The notes: generated by a model from the sequence alone, not told the origin. A DNA stretch of 64,000 nucleotides from Leeia oryzae DSM 17879 (GCF_000376945.1 NZ_AQXU01000025.1:811982-875981); one strand, 5' to 3'; shown: positions 17,395 through 26,164, numbered from the stretch's first letter. Numbers and translations are program-made.

Positions 17395-18051
17395 CTAGGC
17401 AGTGCCTTTTTTGCGCTGCGTAAAGCGGCGATACGACTGGATGGTCTGGGCAATGCTGATATGGGGTCTGTCCGGCAGCACCCGCAAGCGGATCATGAAT
17501 TCGCCGGCAAACATCAACCCCAACGATACCGGTGTCAGCACCGCAGCGAAAAAGGCCCACACGGCCAGCGGTGCCAGCAGGAACAGCAGCACGGATACCG
17601 TACCGCAGAGCACAAAATACATCGTCCAGGCCAGCGTGACTTTCCAGGTATAGTGCAGGTAATCCGCTGCCAGCGGCGTGGCGATGGCAATGCAGGCCAC
17701 GCGGGAGCACAGGGCGCCCTCATGGGTTCCCAGCGTGCCGCCAAACATGATGGCAAGCGACACCATGGCGCCGACATGCTGCAAGAAATATAACCACGAG
17801 GCATGCGCCAGCAGGGTATCGAGCTTGAAGGCCGCTGCCGCCAGCACGGCGCCACAGGCCAGCAAGGCCGGCCAGCGCCAGACAGAGCGCCAGCACACCG
17901 CGATCACACCGGCCATAAAAGGCAACACGCCCACCAGCACAGCGACCAGCGGCGGATGATTGGACGCAGAGGCCAGATAACCCAGCCAGATGTACATCCC
18001 CACCGCCGCCCCGATCAGCGCCAGGCGCGCAATGCGCCAGACAGCGTTCAT
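17395..18051 (-). CDS. COG4648-type integral membrane protein of aryl-polyene clusters
   Basis: A 218-residue protein with five or six predicted membrane spans and a basic C-terminal tail (RRFTQRKKGTA). It matches the pattern of the small membrane protein found next to the ACP and ligase in aryl-polyene clusters, whose biochemical function is not established. Its start overlaps the ACP stop by 4 bp. I infer a role in membrane-associated assembly or transfer; nothing in the sequence indicates a catalytic centre. Confidence 0.75.
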   Translation of the reverse strand: MNAVWRIARLALIGAAVGMYIWLGYLASASNHPPLVAVLVGVLPFMAGVIAVCWRSVWRWPALLACGAVLAAAAFKLDTLLAHASWLYFLQHVGAMVSLAIMFGGTLGTHEGALCSRVACIAIATPLAADYLHYTWKVTLAWTMYFVLCGTVSVLLFLLAPLAVWAFFAAVLTPVSLGLMFAGEFMIRLRVLPDRPHISIAQTIQSYRRFTQRKKGTA

Positions 18052-18338
18052 TTGGTGCGGTGCGCGGCGATATGCGCCGTCAGTGCGCGCAGGGATGCAA
18101 AGATGCGGGTATTGTCGGCACTGTCGGCCTTCAACTGGACGCCATACTGCTTGGAAACGACCAGCGCGATCTCCAGGATGTCGATGGAGTCGATGCCCAG
18201 GCCGTCACCATACAGCGGGGCTTCCGGGTCAATCTCTGAGGGTGCGATCTCCAGATTGAGGGCAGTGACAATCAGACCGGCAATTTCGCTTTGCAGGGCG
18301 GCATCAGGTTGAGACGGTACGGTAGTATCTAGTTCCAT
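18048..18338 (-). CDS. acyl carrier protein
   Basis: A 96-residue ACP. The phosphopantetheine-attachment serine is in LGIDSIDILEIAL near residue 50, in the standard position at the start of helix II. It is the first gene of the minus-strand pigment operon and carries the growing chain through ligase, ketosynthase, reductase and dehydratases. Many aryl-polyene clusters encode two ACPs side by side. Only one is seen here, and the 216 bp upstream hold no second ACP frame. Confidence 0.92.
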   Translation of the reverse strand: MELDTTVPSQPDAALQSEIAGLIVTALNLEIAPSEIDPEAPLYGDGLGIDSIDILEIALVVSKQYGVQLKADSADNTRIFASLRALTAHIAAHRTK

Positions 18339-18554
18339 GCTTTGAAATTTTCGATCGCTGTTGATTCAACCCCGGGCATCGCCAAGGGGAATATGATTCT
18401 GTATTATCGGACCCGACGGGCTGATTTTTACAGGGGCAGAAGAACGGTTTTCTGGCAGCTTCCGGCCAAAACCTGTCCTGAAATCAAGTACATGATTCTA
18501 CCACCCCACGTCGCATTATGCTAATGCATTACACCCGTTCCCCAAGGAGTTGCC
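18339..18554. promoter_or_regulatory. divergent promoter region of the pigment operon and PAP2/chorismatase genes
   Basis: This 216-bp gap separates the minus-strand ACP-led operon from the plus-strand PAP2 gene, so it must hold both promoters. AT-rich stretches near 18398-18410 and 18515-18530 are possible -10 regions, but I cannot assign convincing -35/-10 pairs. A good AAGGAG ribosome site at 18544-18549 precedes the TTG start of the PAP2 gene. Confidence 0.45.
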
Positions 18555-19235
18555 TTGCGTTCCAGCTCGGATTTCCCTTCGCCGGCACCACGTAAATGGT
18601 CTCAGACCATTCTGGCCTGCTTCTGGTTCAAACTGGTTGGCGCCACCACGTTTACGCTGCTGTTCTTTACGGTGTATCTCTACCTGTTGCGTCATCCAGG
18701 CAGTGCGGTGCATACCATTTCGCTCACCGCCGTTGACCGGTGGATTCCGTTCAATTCCAATGGCATGCCGATTTATGTATCATTATGGGTCTACCTGTTT
18801 TTACCGCTGATCCTGATGTTCTCAAGGCAGGAAATCACCACCTACGGACTACGGGCGGCCGCGCCCTGCCTGATCGGGCTGGCGATTTTCTTCTGGTGGC
18901 CCAGTGCCATCCCGCCGGTGGGCATAGACTGGTCGCTTTACCCCAGCGTGGCGTTTATCAAACAGGTCGACACGGCCGGCAATGCCTGTCCGTCGCTGCA
19001 CGTGGCCACGGCGGTGTTTACCGCCTGCTGGCTGCACTGGCGCCTGCGCCTGCACCGGGCACCAGCCTGGCTGACCGGCAGCAACTGGCTGTGGTGCGCC
19101 GCCATTGCCTGGTCCACCATGGCCATTCGCCAGCATGTGGTGATCGACGTTGTGGCGGGCGCATTACTCGGGCTGGCGTGTGCATGGCTCACCGGCCTGA
19201 AGCAGCACGCCTTGCACGCGCACCGGCATGGATAG
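18555..19235 (+). CDS. PAP2-superfamily membrane phosphatase
   Basis: A 226-residue integral membrane protein with about five or six spans and the PAP2 active-site motifs: ACPSLHVA (the PSGH-like C2 motif) and RQHVVIDVVAG (C3, with the catalytic histidine). Family members hydrolyse lipid phosphates or transfer phosphate groups at the outer face of the inner membrane. The start is a TTG at 18555, decided by the AAGGAG at 18544-18549. It is divergent from the pigment operon and 37 bp before the chorismatase, so a role in the lipid part of the pigment or in recycling its lipid carrier is plausible but unproven. Confidence 0.85.
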   Translation: MRSSSDFPSPAPRKWSQTILACFWFKLVGATTFTLLFFTVYLYLLRHPGSAVHTISLTAVDRWIPFNSNGMPIYVSLWVYLFLPLILMFSRQEITTYGLRAAAPCLIGLAIFFWWPSAIPPVGIDWSLYPSVAFIKQVDTAGNACPSLHVATAVFTACWLHWRLRLHRAPAWLTGSNWLWCAAIAWSTMAIRQHVVIDVVAGALLGLACAWLTGLKQHALHAHRHG

Positions 19236-19272
19236 TCAAGAATACAAGCAATCGATGAATAAGGCGGGATGC

Positions 19273-20253
19273 ATGCAGTTGCAGTACGAGGCAAATCCAG
19301 ACGGTCACGATGCCGAGTCCGGCACGGTGCTGGGCGGCTGTTTCATTGGCACCGGCAAAGCCCCGGCCAGAACCTGGCCTGTCCAGCACGTTTGTGCACC
19401 GGTATTGGGGCAAACCGCCACCCAGCCCGAAGAACGCTGGCTGACCCGTGCCTGTTGCCAGTCAGGCCAGTCAGGTTCGATTCAGTATCGCCAGCAAGAT
19501 GACCTGCTATTTGGCTCGCTGTCGCTGGCAGAGGCCGATTTCAGCCGGCAAGCCGTTCCCCCCTTGCAGGCCGCAGCCGAGTCGGCTTACCGGCAAATAT
19601 TTGCCCTGCTGGAAGAGACCGGTCACCGTTATCTGTGGCGGGTATGGAATTACGTACCGCACATCAATGCCGAAGAGGCCGGCATGGAGCGTTACCGGCA
19701 GTTCAATATCGGTCGCCATGATGCATTTGCAGCCTGCGCGCGGCCGGTGGATGCCAGCCCGGCGGCCTGCGCGCTGGGCACACCGGCAGGCGAGCTGTCG
19801 ATTGCCTTTATCGCCGCCAGACAGCCGGCCCTGTGCATCGAGAACCCGCGTCAGGTCAGCGCCTTTGCCTATCCGCCCGAGTACGGCCCGCGCAGCCCGA
19901 CCTTTACCCGTGCCGCCCTGGCCACATTGCCCGGGCAGCACATCCTGTTTGTATCCGGTACCGCCAGCATCGTGCAGCACCAGACCGTACACGCAGGCGA
20001 TGTGGCCGCCCAGACCCGGGAAACACTGACCAATATCCAGACCTTGCTGGCAGAAGCCAACCGGCAGACAGGACAAGCGCTGTTTGCGCTACCCGGTTTA
20101 CAGTACCGGGTGTATGTCCGGCACCGTCAGGATTACGATACCGTGCGCGACATCGTGGACACCATCACCGGCAAGGCACCCGCGCTGTATGTGCAGGCCG
20201 ATGTCTGCCGGCAGGACCTGCTGGTCGAGATCGAAGCACACGCCATCACCTGA
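19273..20253 (+). CDS. chorismatase / chorismate lyase of the FkbO-Hyg5-XanB2 family
   Basis: Enzymes of this family convert chorismate to 3- or 4-hydroxybenzoate (Hyg5, XanB2) or a dihydroxycyclohexadiene acid (FkbO). The 326-residue protein has the family hallmarks: RVWNYVPHIN about residue 123, ENPRQVSAFAYPPEYG about 190, GPRSPTFTRA about 205, and the RidA-like C-terminal half with ASIVQHQTVHAGD. In Xanthomonas, XanB2 supplies 3-hydroxybenzoate for xanthomonadin, so here it very probably makes the aryl starter. ATG 19273 is preferred because AAGGCGGG lies at 19261-19268; in-frame ATGs at 19228 (overlapping the PAP2 stop) and 19255 are alternatives. The product isomer cannot be predicted from sequence alone. 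Confidence 0.9.
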   Translation: MQLQYEANPDGHDAESGTVLGGCFIGTGKAPARTWPVQHVCAPVLGQTATQPEERWLTRACCQSGQSGSIQYRQQDDLLFGSLSLAEADFSRQAVPPLQAAAESAYRQIFALLEETGHRYLWRVWNYVPHINAEEAGMERYRQFNIGRHDAFAACARPVDASPAACALGTPAGELSIAFIAARQPALCIENPRQVSAFAYPPEYGPRSPTFTRAALATLPGQHILFVSGTASIVQHQTVHAGDVAAQTRETLTNIQTLLAEANRQTGQALFALPGLQYRVYVRHRQDYDTVRDIVDTITGKAPALYVQADVCRQDLLVEIEAHAIT

Positions 20254-20353
20254 CCCTGAGCCGGCTCGCCAAAGGTCCGGCCTGCGTACAACCCGCAGCA
20301 GCCCATATCCCGGTAGCATTTCAAACTGCCTGTGCTAGACTTCAGTAGCATCA

Positions 20354-20389
20354 GCCTGCCACCAGACGCATCGCTGCCTGGCGGCGGGC
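20354..20389 (+). other. strong stem-loop in the leader of the HD-GYP gene
   Basis: The left arm at 20354-20365 pairs with 20378-20389 to give a GC-rich stem of about 11 pairs with one mismatch and one G-U pair around a 12-nt loop. It ends 28 bp before the GTG start. A short T run follows only at 20398-20402, so it is a poor terminator. A regulatory leader structure is possible. Confidence 0.35.
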
Positions 20390-20417
20390 ACCATCGCTTT
20401 TTCTTGAGGTCGACGTA

Positions 20418-21542
20418 GTGAACTCCCTTCCCTTGCAGCTGGTCAGCAACCTGAGCCTGCCGCGCACCAACCTGACCGATCGGCTGCAGCACCTGCACCA
20501 GATCATTGCCTCGCGCTATCCTTTTGTCCATCGCTTGGCCATGGCCTTGTACGACCCGCGCACCGACATGCTGAAAACCTTCATCAGCAGCAATACCGAT
20601 GGTCAGCGGCTGGTAGGCTATGAGGCGCGCCTGCAGGATGTACCGTCGCTCAAGAAACTGGCCGACGGGCATAGCAGCCGGGTGGTCAACGAGATTGACG
20701 AGGTATTCAACCGCCCCACCGGCCATACCTCCTGGCTGAAAGAAAACAATTACCAGAGCAGTTACACCCTGCCGGTGTTTCAGGGCAACCATCTGGCCGG
20801 GTTCATGTTTTTCGATTCGAAAGAATCGTATGTTTTCCTGCCGGAAGTCACCGAATTTCTGGATGTGTTTGCCGACCTGACCGCCCAGCTGTACCTGCTG
20901 GAACTGCGCGCCGTTAGGGGCTTGATCGGTACGGTGCAGGTGGCCAGCGGTCTGGCCCGGATACGGGACCTGGAAACCGGCAACCACCTGGAACGCATTG
21001 CCAATTATTCGCGGCTGATTGCGCGCGGCGTGATGGCGACCTATCAGCTGGATGACGAATTTATCGAATACCTGCACCTGTTTGCGCCGTTGCACGATAT
21101 CGGCAAGGTCGGCATCCCGGATGACATTCTGCTCAAGCCCGGCCATCTGGACGAGGCCGAGTGGGTGGTGATGCGTCAGCATGTCGAGATTGGCGAAACC
21201 CTGATCAAGCAGATCATCGAAGATCTGGGCATGGAAGAAGGTCTGGCTACCGCCATCATGTACAACGTGGTGGCCTACCATCACGAGCGCGGCGACGGCT
21301 CCGGCTACCCGCGCGGCCTGACCGGCAAGGACATTCCCATCGAAGCACGGATTGTGGCGGTTGCCGACGTGTACGATGCATTGGCGCACCGCCGTCCGTA
21401 CAAACACCCATGGACCGAGGCGGAAATTGCCCGCGAGTTGCACGATCAGGTCGCCATCGGGCATCTGGATGGCCCGTGCGTGGATGCCCTGCTGGCCAAA
21501 CCGCTGGAGATCCAGCGCATCAAGGATGCTTTCCCGGATTAA
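20418..21542 (+). CDS. GAF-HD-GYP cyclic di-GMP phosphodiesterase
   Basis: A 374-residue cytoplasmic signalling protein. Residues about 1-165 form a GAF-like sensor domain and 170-374 an HD-GYP domain with HDIGKVGIPD (226-235), the HHE motif (288-290) and DGSGYPRGLTG, so all metal-binding and GYP residues are intact and an active c-di-GMP or pGpG hydrolase is expected. The GTG start at 20418 has GAGG 13 bp upstream; the first ATG lies deep inside the GAF domain. The gene is monocistronic and convergent with the ABC exporter. The window also encodes a diguanylate cyclase (32314-33300). Confidence 0.93.
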   Translation: MNSLPLQLVSNLSLPRTNLTDRLQHLHQIIASRYPFVHRLAMALYDPRTDMLKTFISSNTDGQRLVGYEARLQDVPSLKKLADGHSSRVVNEIDEVFNRPTGHTSWLKENNYQSSYTLPVFQGNHLAGFMFFDSKESYVFLPEVTEFLDVFADLTAQLYLLELRAVRGLIGTVQVASGLARIRDLETGNHLERIANYSRLIARGVMATYQLDDEFIEYLHLFAPLHDIGKVGIPDDILLKPGHLDEAEWVVMRQHVEIGETLIKQIIEDLGMEEGLATAIMYNVVAYHHERGDGSGYPRGLTGKDIPIEARIVAVADVYDALAHRRPYKHPWTEAEIARELHDQVAIGHLDGPCVDALLAKPLEIQRIKDAFPD

Positions 21543-21558
21543 TCGTCGGGCTCAGCCC

Positions 21559-22269
21559 TCAGGGGTGTTCGGCATGCCCGTCCACCACCTGGCCATCCAC
21601 CACCGAAATGATTTTGTCACAGCGGGACGCCAGTGCCGGGTTGTGCGTGACAAACAGCACGCTGGTGCCCTGGGTCTGGTTGACCCGGCGCAGAAGGTCA
21701 AACACGGCATCGGCACTTTTGGTATCCAGATTGCCGGTCGGCTCGTCTGCCAGCAATAACACCGGATTCATGGCCAGGGCCCGGGCCACGGCCACCCGCT
21801 GCTGCTGTCCGCCAGAGAGGCGCGCAGCCGGCTGGTCCTTCCAGGGCGTCAGGCCAACATTGTCGAGCAGTTCCGCGGCCCGAGCGGTGATGGTGGCGTT
21901 TGGAAACCCGGCATCGGCCAATAGCGGCATCATCACGTTTTCCAGCGCGGTAAACGCGCTGATCAGGTGATGGTACTGGAACACGAAACCGATGCTGTGC
22001 CCCCGCAAGCGGGTTAGCGCCCGGTCATCAAAGGTGGTGGTGTCCTCGCCGCAAATCGACAGGGCGCCGGCGGTTGGTCGGTCCAGCAAACCGATCAGGT
22101 TCAGCAGGGTACTTTTGCCGGAACCGGAAGGCCCCATGACGGCGCAAAACTCGCCCCGCAACAAGGTCAGGTCAATGCCGTGCAGCACTTCGGTTTCGTT
22201 AGGCTGGCCAACGTTGAAGGATTTTCTGACCCCCTGCAACTGGACGACAGGCGGCGGATTGGTCGTCAT
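21559..22269 (-). CDS. ABC exporter ATPase (MacB/LolD type)
   Basis: ATP-binding subunit of 236 residues with Walker A GPSGSGKS, signature [15 protein letters not shown], Walker [13 protein letters not shown] and the H-loop VTHNP. The close spacing of signature and Walker B and the [14 protein letters not shown] block are typical of MacB/LolD ATPases. It begins 4 bp after the stop of the permease gene if the ATG at 22269 is used; a GTG at 22281 is an alternative. With the permease and adaptor genes it forms a complete mechanotransmission-type export system lacking only an outer-membrane channel. Confidence 0.93.
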   Translation of the reverse strand: MTTNPPPVVQLQGVRKSFNVGQPNETEVLHGIDLTLLRGEFCAVMGPSGSGKSTLLNLIGLLDRPTAGALSICGEDTTTFDDRALTRLRGHSIGFVFQYHHLISAFTALENVMMPLLADAGFPNATITARAAELLDNVGLTPWKDQPAARLSGGQQQRVAVARALAMNPVLLLADEPTGNLDTKSADAVFDLLRRVNQTQGTSVLFVTHNPALASRCDKIISVVDGQVVDGHAEHP

Positions 22270-22273
22270 GAGA

Positions 22274-23524
22274 TCAGCCACGGATAGCCACCACCGGGTC
22301 TAGTCTGGCCGCCCGCAACGCCGGCGCAAAGGCGGCAACCAGGCCGGTCACCGAGGCCAGCACCAGCGCCAGTACGAACAGCCAGGGGTCAAAGGTCAGC
22401 GGGAACATGGGCGTGCCGTCGGCATTGGTCGCCAGCGTCTGCCACAAGATCAGGGCAATACCGCCCAGCATGGAGCCGGCTACCGCGCCTCCCAGCCCCA
22501 GCAAGCCGCCTTGCAACAGGAACACCCGCAAGATCTGGCCACGGGAAATGCCCATGGCGCGCAAGATGCCGATCTCGCGCGATTTTTGCACGACTGACAC
22601 GACCAGCACGCTGGCGATGCCAAACGCCACCGATAGCGCCACAAAGAAGCGGATGGCGGTGTTGACGGTGGTCTGTGCGCTGACTGCGGTAAAAAACTGC
22701 TCGTTGGTCTTGATCCAGCTATCGGCCTTCACGCCGGTTTGTAGGGTAATCCGCTGCGCGATGCGCTCGGCAGCGTATACATCCTTGACGGTCACATCCA
22801 GCACCGATACACCGCCCGCCAGCCCCAGCATGCTTTGGGCGGTGCGCAATGTCACATAGGTGGTGCGGGTATTGGCCCCTTTGTTGCCCAGGTCGAAAAC
22901 GCCGCGGATGGTCAACGTGTTGTCGGTGCCGTTAGCGGCGGTGATACGCAGCTTGTCACCCACACCGACGCCGAGGTCACTGGCCAGCTCGGTGCCGATC
23001 AGCATGTCGGTACTGGCCAGACGCGCACTGCCACGCACCATTTTTTCATCCATCGGCACGATACGGTAATACAGGTCCGGTTCGATCCCGTTGAGCGAGA
23101 TCGAACGGCTGGCGTCTCCGCGCAGCACCAGGGCCGAACCGGATACCGCCGGCGACACCACCTTGATATCCGGCATGCTGCGGATCTGCGCTGCAATGCT
23201 TTGCCACTGGTCGATGCTCTTCACCCGTTGCAGCGGTGCCTGCACGATGGCGCCTTCGACAGCCGTCCCTTTCTGGCGCAAGGGACGCACGACCTCCTTG
23301 GGCGGCAACAGCTGGATGTGCGACTGTCCCGACAACACCCGCTTGACGAAGTTACCCTGCAAGCCGCTCAGCAAGGCCGACATGAACACGATTACCCCCA
23401 CCCCGATGGCCACCCCGCCAATGATGAACGCGGTCTGCATGCGGCCTTCGCGCAGAAACCGCAGCGCGACAATCCATTCAAACGGCAACCAGCGCGACAG
23501 TTGGGGCGACGTGGTCAGGCTCAT
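22274..23524 (-). CDS. MacB/LolC-type ABC permease (FtsX domain)
   Basis: A 416-residue permease with an N-terminal span (about 30-50), a large periplasmic MacB_PCD domain (about 50-270) and three C-terminal spans forming the FtsX domain, where [17 protein letters not shown] is the coupling-helix signature. It is separate from its ATPase, as in LolCDE-like and DevAC-type exporters. The stop of the adaptor gene overlaps its start by 4 bp. The export substrate is unknown; lipids, lipoproteins, peptides and macrolides are all known for relatives. Confidence 0.92.
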   Translation of the reverse strand: MSLTTSPQLSRWLPFEWIVALRFLREGRMQTAFIIGGVAIGVGVIVFMSALLSGLQGNFVKRVLSGQSHIQLLPPKEVVRPLRQKGTAVEGAIVQAPLQRVKSIDQWQSIAAQIRSMPDIKVVSPAVSGSALVLRGDASRSISLNGIEPDLYYRIVPMDEKMVRGSARLASTDMLIGTELASDLGVGVGDKLRITAANGTDNTLTIRGVFDLGNKGANTRTTYVTLRTAQSMLGLAGGVSVLDVTVKDVYAAERIAQRITLQTGVKADSWIKTNEQFFTAVSAQTTVNTAIRFFVALSVAFGIASVLVVSVVQKSREIGILRAMGISRGQILRVFLLQGGLLGLGGAVAGSMLGGIALILWQTLATNADGTPMFPLTFDPWLFVLALVLASVTGLVAAFAPALRAARLDPVVAIRG

Positions 23525-24771
23525 GAAGCGGCTCGCCTTGCTTGCGGACGGATACGCATGCCGTCAGTGACAATGGCTTCGGAGAGCGGCACCACCAGAT
23601 CATCGGCCTGCAAGCCTTGCAGGACTTCGCAAAACCCATGGCTGCGCAGACCAAGGCGGACAGGCTGCCGGTGAGCCCGGTTATGGGTGACTTTCAGCAC
23701 CCAGGGGGCCGCAGAGTCGGCATCATGTATCGCATCCACCGACACCAGCACCGCCCGTGAGCGGCGCGCGACTTCGATATCGACCGACACGGTCATGTCC
23801 TGTTTCAGATACGCGGGCGGGGTGGGCACCACGAGCTTCATCTCCACCGACCCGCGCTGGGCATCCACCGCCGGGTTAATGAATACCAGCCGGGCAGGAA
23901 ACTGCTGGCTGGCGTAGGCATCGGCCGAGGCCAGTGCCGACTGACCCTGATGCAGCAATTGCAGGTTTTTTTCATCAATCTGTACCACCAGCTGCGTTTC
24001 TCCCGTCGGGGAGAGCGTCAGCAACTCCTTGCCGGATTGCACGGTATCGCCCGGCTCGACCTGCCGCGCAATGATCATGCCATCGACCGGCGCCCGCACC
24101 GTGGCGTACTGAAGACGGGCCCGTGCAATGGCTGCATTGGCATTGGCCTGCGCCAGTGCGGCTTCCGCCAGTGCGGTATCGCTGCCGGTCGGACTGCTGG
24201 CCCCCAGTTGTTGCCGGGCCGTATTGACCTGCGCCTCGGCAACATCGGCAGCGCGCTGGGCTTCGTCCAGTGCGGCCTGACTGACAAAATGCCGGGCAAA
24301 CAAATCGCGCTGGCGGGTAAGGTTTTGCCGGGCAGCATCGCGGTTGGCCTCTGCCTGTTTCAAGGCCTGCTCGGCCACCGGCCGCTGCAGCTCGTGCACT
24401 TGCCGCACATGCAGCGCCGCCTGCCGCACCGCTTCTTCGCTCTGGCGCAGGGTTGCAGCCAGCTCGTCCTGGTCCAGCACCAGCAGGGGAGCACCGGCCT
24501 TCACCTGCTGGCCTTCTTCGGCCAGGACTTGTCGCACCTTGCCGGTCATCTGCACCCCGACGGCGACCCGATGCGGCGTCTCTACCCGGCCACTGGCCAC
24601 CACGGTCTGCACAAAATCCCGTTGCACCACCTGCTCGACCGGCACGACCGGACCGTTCAGCAAGCGGGGTACAAACACAGCCAGCAACACCACGCCCACC
24701 AGTGCCAGAATGGCCTTGCCGAGATGGCGCCGTAACACGGACAACAGGGATTTCAGGGCTTGCACGGGCAT
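23521..24771 (-). CDS. MacA-like periplasmic adaptor (membrane fusion protein)
   Basis: A 416-residue adaptor with an N-terminal membrane anchor (AILALVGVVLLAVFVP), a biotinyl-lipoyl-like domain split by a long coiled coil (EEAVRQAALHV to ARQQLG) and a beta-barrel domain with the family block VRAPVDGMII. It should bridge the ABC permease to an outer-membrane channel encoded elsewhere. The ATG at 24771 is chosen over an upstream TTG at 24858 because AAGGA lies directly before it and it removes an uncharacteristic N-terminal extension. First gene of the three-gene operon. Confidence 0.9.
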   Translation of the reverse strand: MPVQALKSLLSVLRRHLGKAILALVGVVLLAVFVPRLLNGPVVPVEQVVQRDFVQTVVASGRVETPHRVAVGVQMTGKVRQVLAEEGQQVKAGAPLLVLDQDELAATLRQSEEAVRQAALHVRQVHELQRPVAEQALKQAEANRDAARQNLTRQRDLFARHFVSQAALDEAQRAADVAEAQVNTARQQLGASSPTGSDTALAEAALAQANANAAIARARLQYATVRAPVDGMIIARQVEPGDTVQSGKELLTLSPTGETQLVVQIDEKNLQLLHQGQSALASADAYASQQFPARLVFINPAVDAQRGSVEMKLVVPTPPAYLKQDMTVSVDIEVARRSRAVLVSVDAIHDADSAAPWVLKVTHNRAHRQPVRLGLRSHGFCEVLQGLQADDLVVPLSEAIVTDGMRIRPQARRAAS

Positions 24772-25098
24772 CAATCCTTGGATGACATCAGGATTCGAGT
24801 GTAGTCTCTGGACCATGGCTTGTCGACCATCGGCCATACGTTGTTTGCGCAAGCGCAAGGCTTTGGCCGTCAGGGAACGTTCTCTGGATTACCGGCCATC
24901 CGCTTGTCTGCCTTTGGTCACCCGGACTTAACCAGCCGGCACATGCAGGCGTATAGTAAGGCCAGAAGACACATGGTCTTGATGTAGATTGCATTCAGCT
25001 TTTGTTCAGCTAACCTCTCCCATACTGAGTAGGGCATATTAAGCCAACAATTGATTTATCCATGTGCCAAACATCGTCTCATTCAAGGAGAACAATTC
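24772..25098. other. divergent intergenic region
   Basis: This 327-bp stretch separates the minus-strand exporter operon from the plus-strand secreted-protein genes and must hold promoters for both. It contains a 14-bp dyad, TTGCGC-AA-GCGCAA, at 24845-24858, a possible operator for the exporter operon. The right half becomes AT-rich toward 25050. I see no supported gene; a frame starting at 25051 is only an upstream extension of the secreted protein. Confidence 0.5.
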
Positions 25099-25572
25099 AT
25101 GCGTAAAACGACTGCATTTACCCTGGCTGGCCTGACCTTCGCCGCCCTGCTCGCGGCAGTACCTGCCATGTCAGCAGATACCACAACGACCGATACGACG
25201 ACAGATACCACCACAACTACCCCCCCTGCTACCCCGATTACCCTGAGTAAAGGGGAAACCGATATCGCCAAGGCACTGGCAGCGGCCACCGTGACCGACA
25301 GTACCGATACCACCGCAACCGATGCCCAGCTGACCACCATCATGGGTTTGCGTGCCAGCGGCATGGGCTGGGGTCAAATTGCCAACAGCCTGGGCGTGAA
25401 ACTGGGTGCCGCCGTCAGTGCCAGCAAAAAGCATGCGGCTGACGATACGACCACCGACACCACAACCGATGACAGCACGACCAGCAGCAGTTCCGGCCAG
25501 TCGGGCAAAGGCAACTCTGGCAATCACGGTGGTGGTAACCACGGTGGTAATGGCGGCGGTCACAAGAAGTAA
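25099..25572 (+). CDS. small secreted Thr/Gly-rich protein of unknown family, copy 1
   Basis: A 157-residue predicted secreted protein. A signal peptide (MRKTTAFTLAGLTFAALLAA, cleavage near AMSA) is followed by a Thr/Asp-rich linker with ACN-codon repeats. A compact core then runs from KGETDIAKALAAAT to GMGWGQIANSLGVKLG, followed by a second Thr/Ser/Asp linker and a Gly/His/Asn tail ending GGNGGGHKK. The ATG at 25099 follows AAGGAG at 25086-25091. The downstream neighbour repeats the same architecture, so the pair arose by tandem duplication. I do not recognise a functional family. The His-rich tail could bind metal and the linkers suggest an extended, surface or periplasmic protein. Confidence 0.75.
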   Translation: MRKTTAFTLAGLTFAALLAAVPAMSADTTTTDTTTDTTTTTPPATPITLSKGETDIAKALAAATVTDSTDTTATDAQLTTIMGLRASGMGWGQIANSLGVKLGAAVSASKKHAADDTTTDTTTDDSTTSSSSGQSGKGNSGNHGGGNHGGNGGGHKK

Positions 25573-25611
25573 TGTCGTAGCCTAGTCACCCAGACAATCC
25601 GGGTGGCGTTT

Positions 25612-25641
25612 GCAAGCAGCGCGGCATGCTGTGCTGCTTGC
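25612..25641. terminator. hairpin between the two secreted-protein genes
   Basis: Nine-base perfect arms, GCAAGCAGC (25612-25620) and GCTGCTTGC (25633-25641), enclose a 12-nt loop. There is no T run directly after it, so it may be a weak terminator or an mRNA-stabilising hairpin between the paralogues rather than a full stop. Confidence 0.4.
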
Positions 25642-25696
25642 ATCACCAGATTGCCTTTTCCTGTGGCTAGACATGCGAAGCATCAGGAGAACAATA

Positions 25697-26164
25697 ATGA
25701 ACTTGAAAAACACACTTACCCTGTCCGGGCTGACATTGGCGACCTTGATCATGGCCGCCCCTCTGCAAGCAGCCACCACCTCAACCACAACCAGTACCGG
25801 CACGACGACGACCACGACCAGCAAAGGTCAGACCGATATTGCCAACGCGCTGGCAGCTGCCAGTGCTACCCCGACCAGCACCAAGGAAGACCAGCTCGCC
25901 ATCATCCAGGCAGACCGTGCCAAAGGCATGGGCTGGGGTGAAATTGCCAACAGCCTTGGTTTACGACTAGGCGATGTCGTCAGCACCAGCAAAAAACATA
26001 CGCCGACGACCACACAGGCATCGAAAAAGCATCACTCAACAGATAAAAAACATTCGTCAAAAGGCAAAACCAGACACATTGATGGCGATGATGCTGACGG
26101 TAACTCTTCACACGGCAACGGCCATAGCGGAGACCATGGCGGTAACGGTGGCGGTAAAAAGTAA
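25697..26164 (+). CDS. small secreted Thr/His/Gly-rich protein of unknown family, copy 2
   Basis: A 155-residue paralogue of the preceding gene. The order is the same: signal peptide (cleavage near PLQAA), Thr-rich linker, core with KGQTDIANALAAAS and GMGWGEIANSLGLRLGDVVS, and a Lys/His/Ser-rich segment (KKHHSTDKKHSSKGK) with a Gly/His tail ending GGNGGGKK. Copy 2 is more basic and lacks the second Thr/Asp linker, so the tails have diverged while the core stayed conserved. The ATG at 25697 is set by AGGAG 8-12 bp upstream; a longer frame from 25610 runs back into the intergenic hairpin. Confidence 0.75.
   Translation: MNLKNTLTLSGLTLATLIMAAPLQAATTSTTTSTGTTTTTTSKGQTDIANALAAASATPTSTKEDQLAIIQADRAKGMGWGEIANSLGLRLGDVVSTSKKHTPTTTQASKKHHSTDKKHSSKGKTRHIDGDDADGNSSHGNGHSGDHGGNGGGKK

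Noticed and set aside
19228-19275. Start of the chorismatase at 19228 overlapping the PAP2 gene
   Set aside because: No ribosome site precedes it, whereas AAGGCGGG stands just before the ATG at 19273; kept as an alternative only.
25157-25230. ACN-codon repeats in the first secreted-protein gene as a microsatellite or CRISPR-like repeat
   Set aside because: The units are irregular in-frame Thr/Asp codons within a coding linker; there are no equal spacers and no cas genes in the window.
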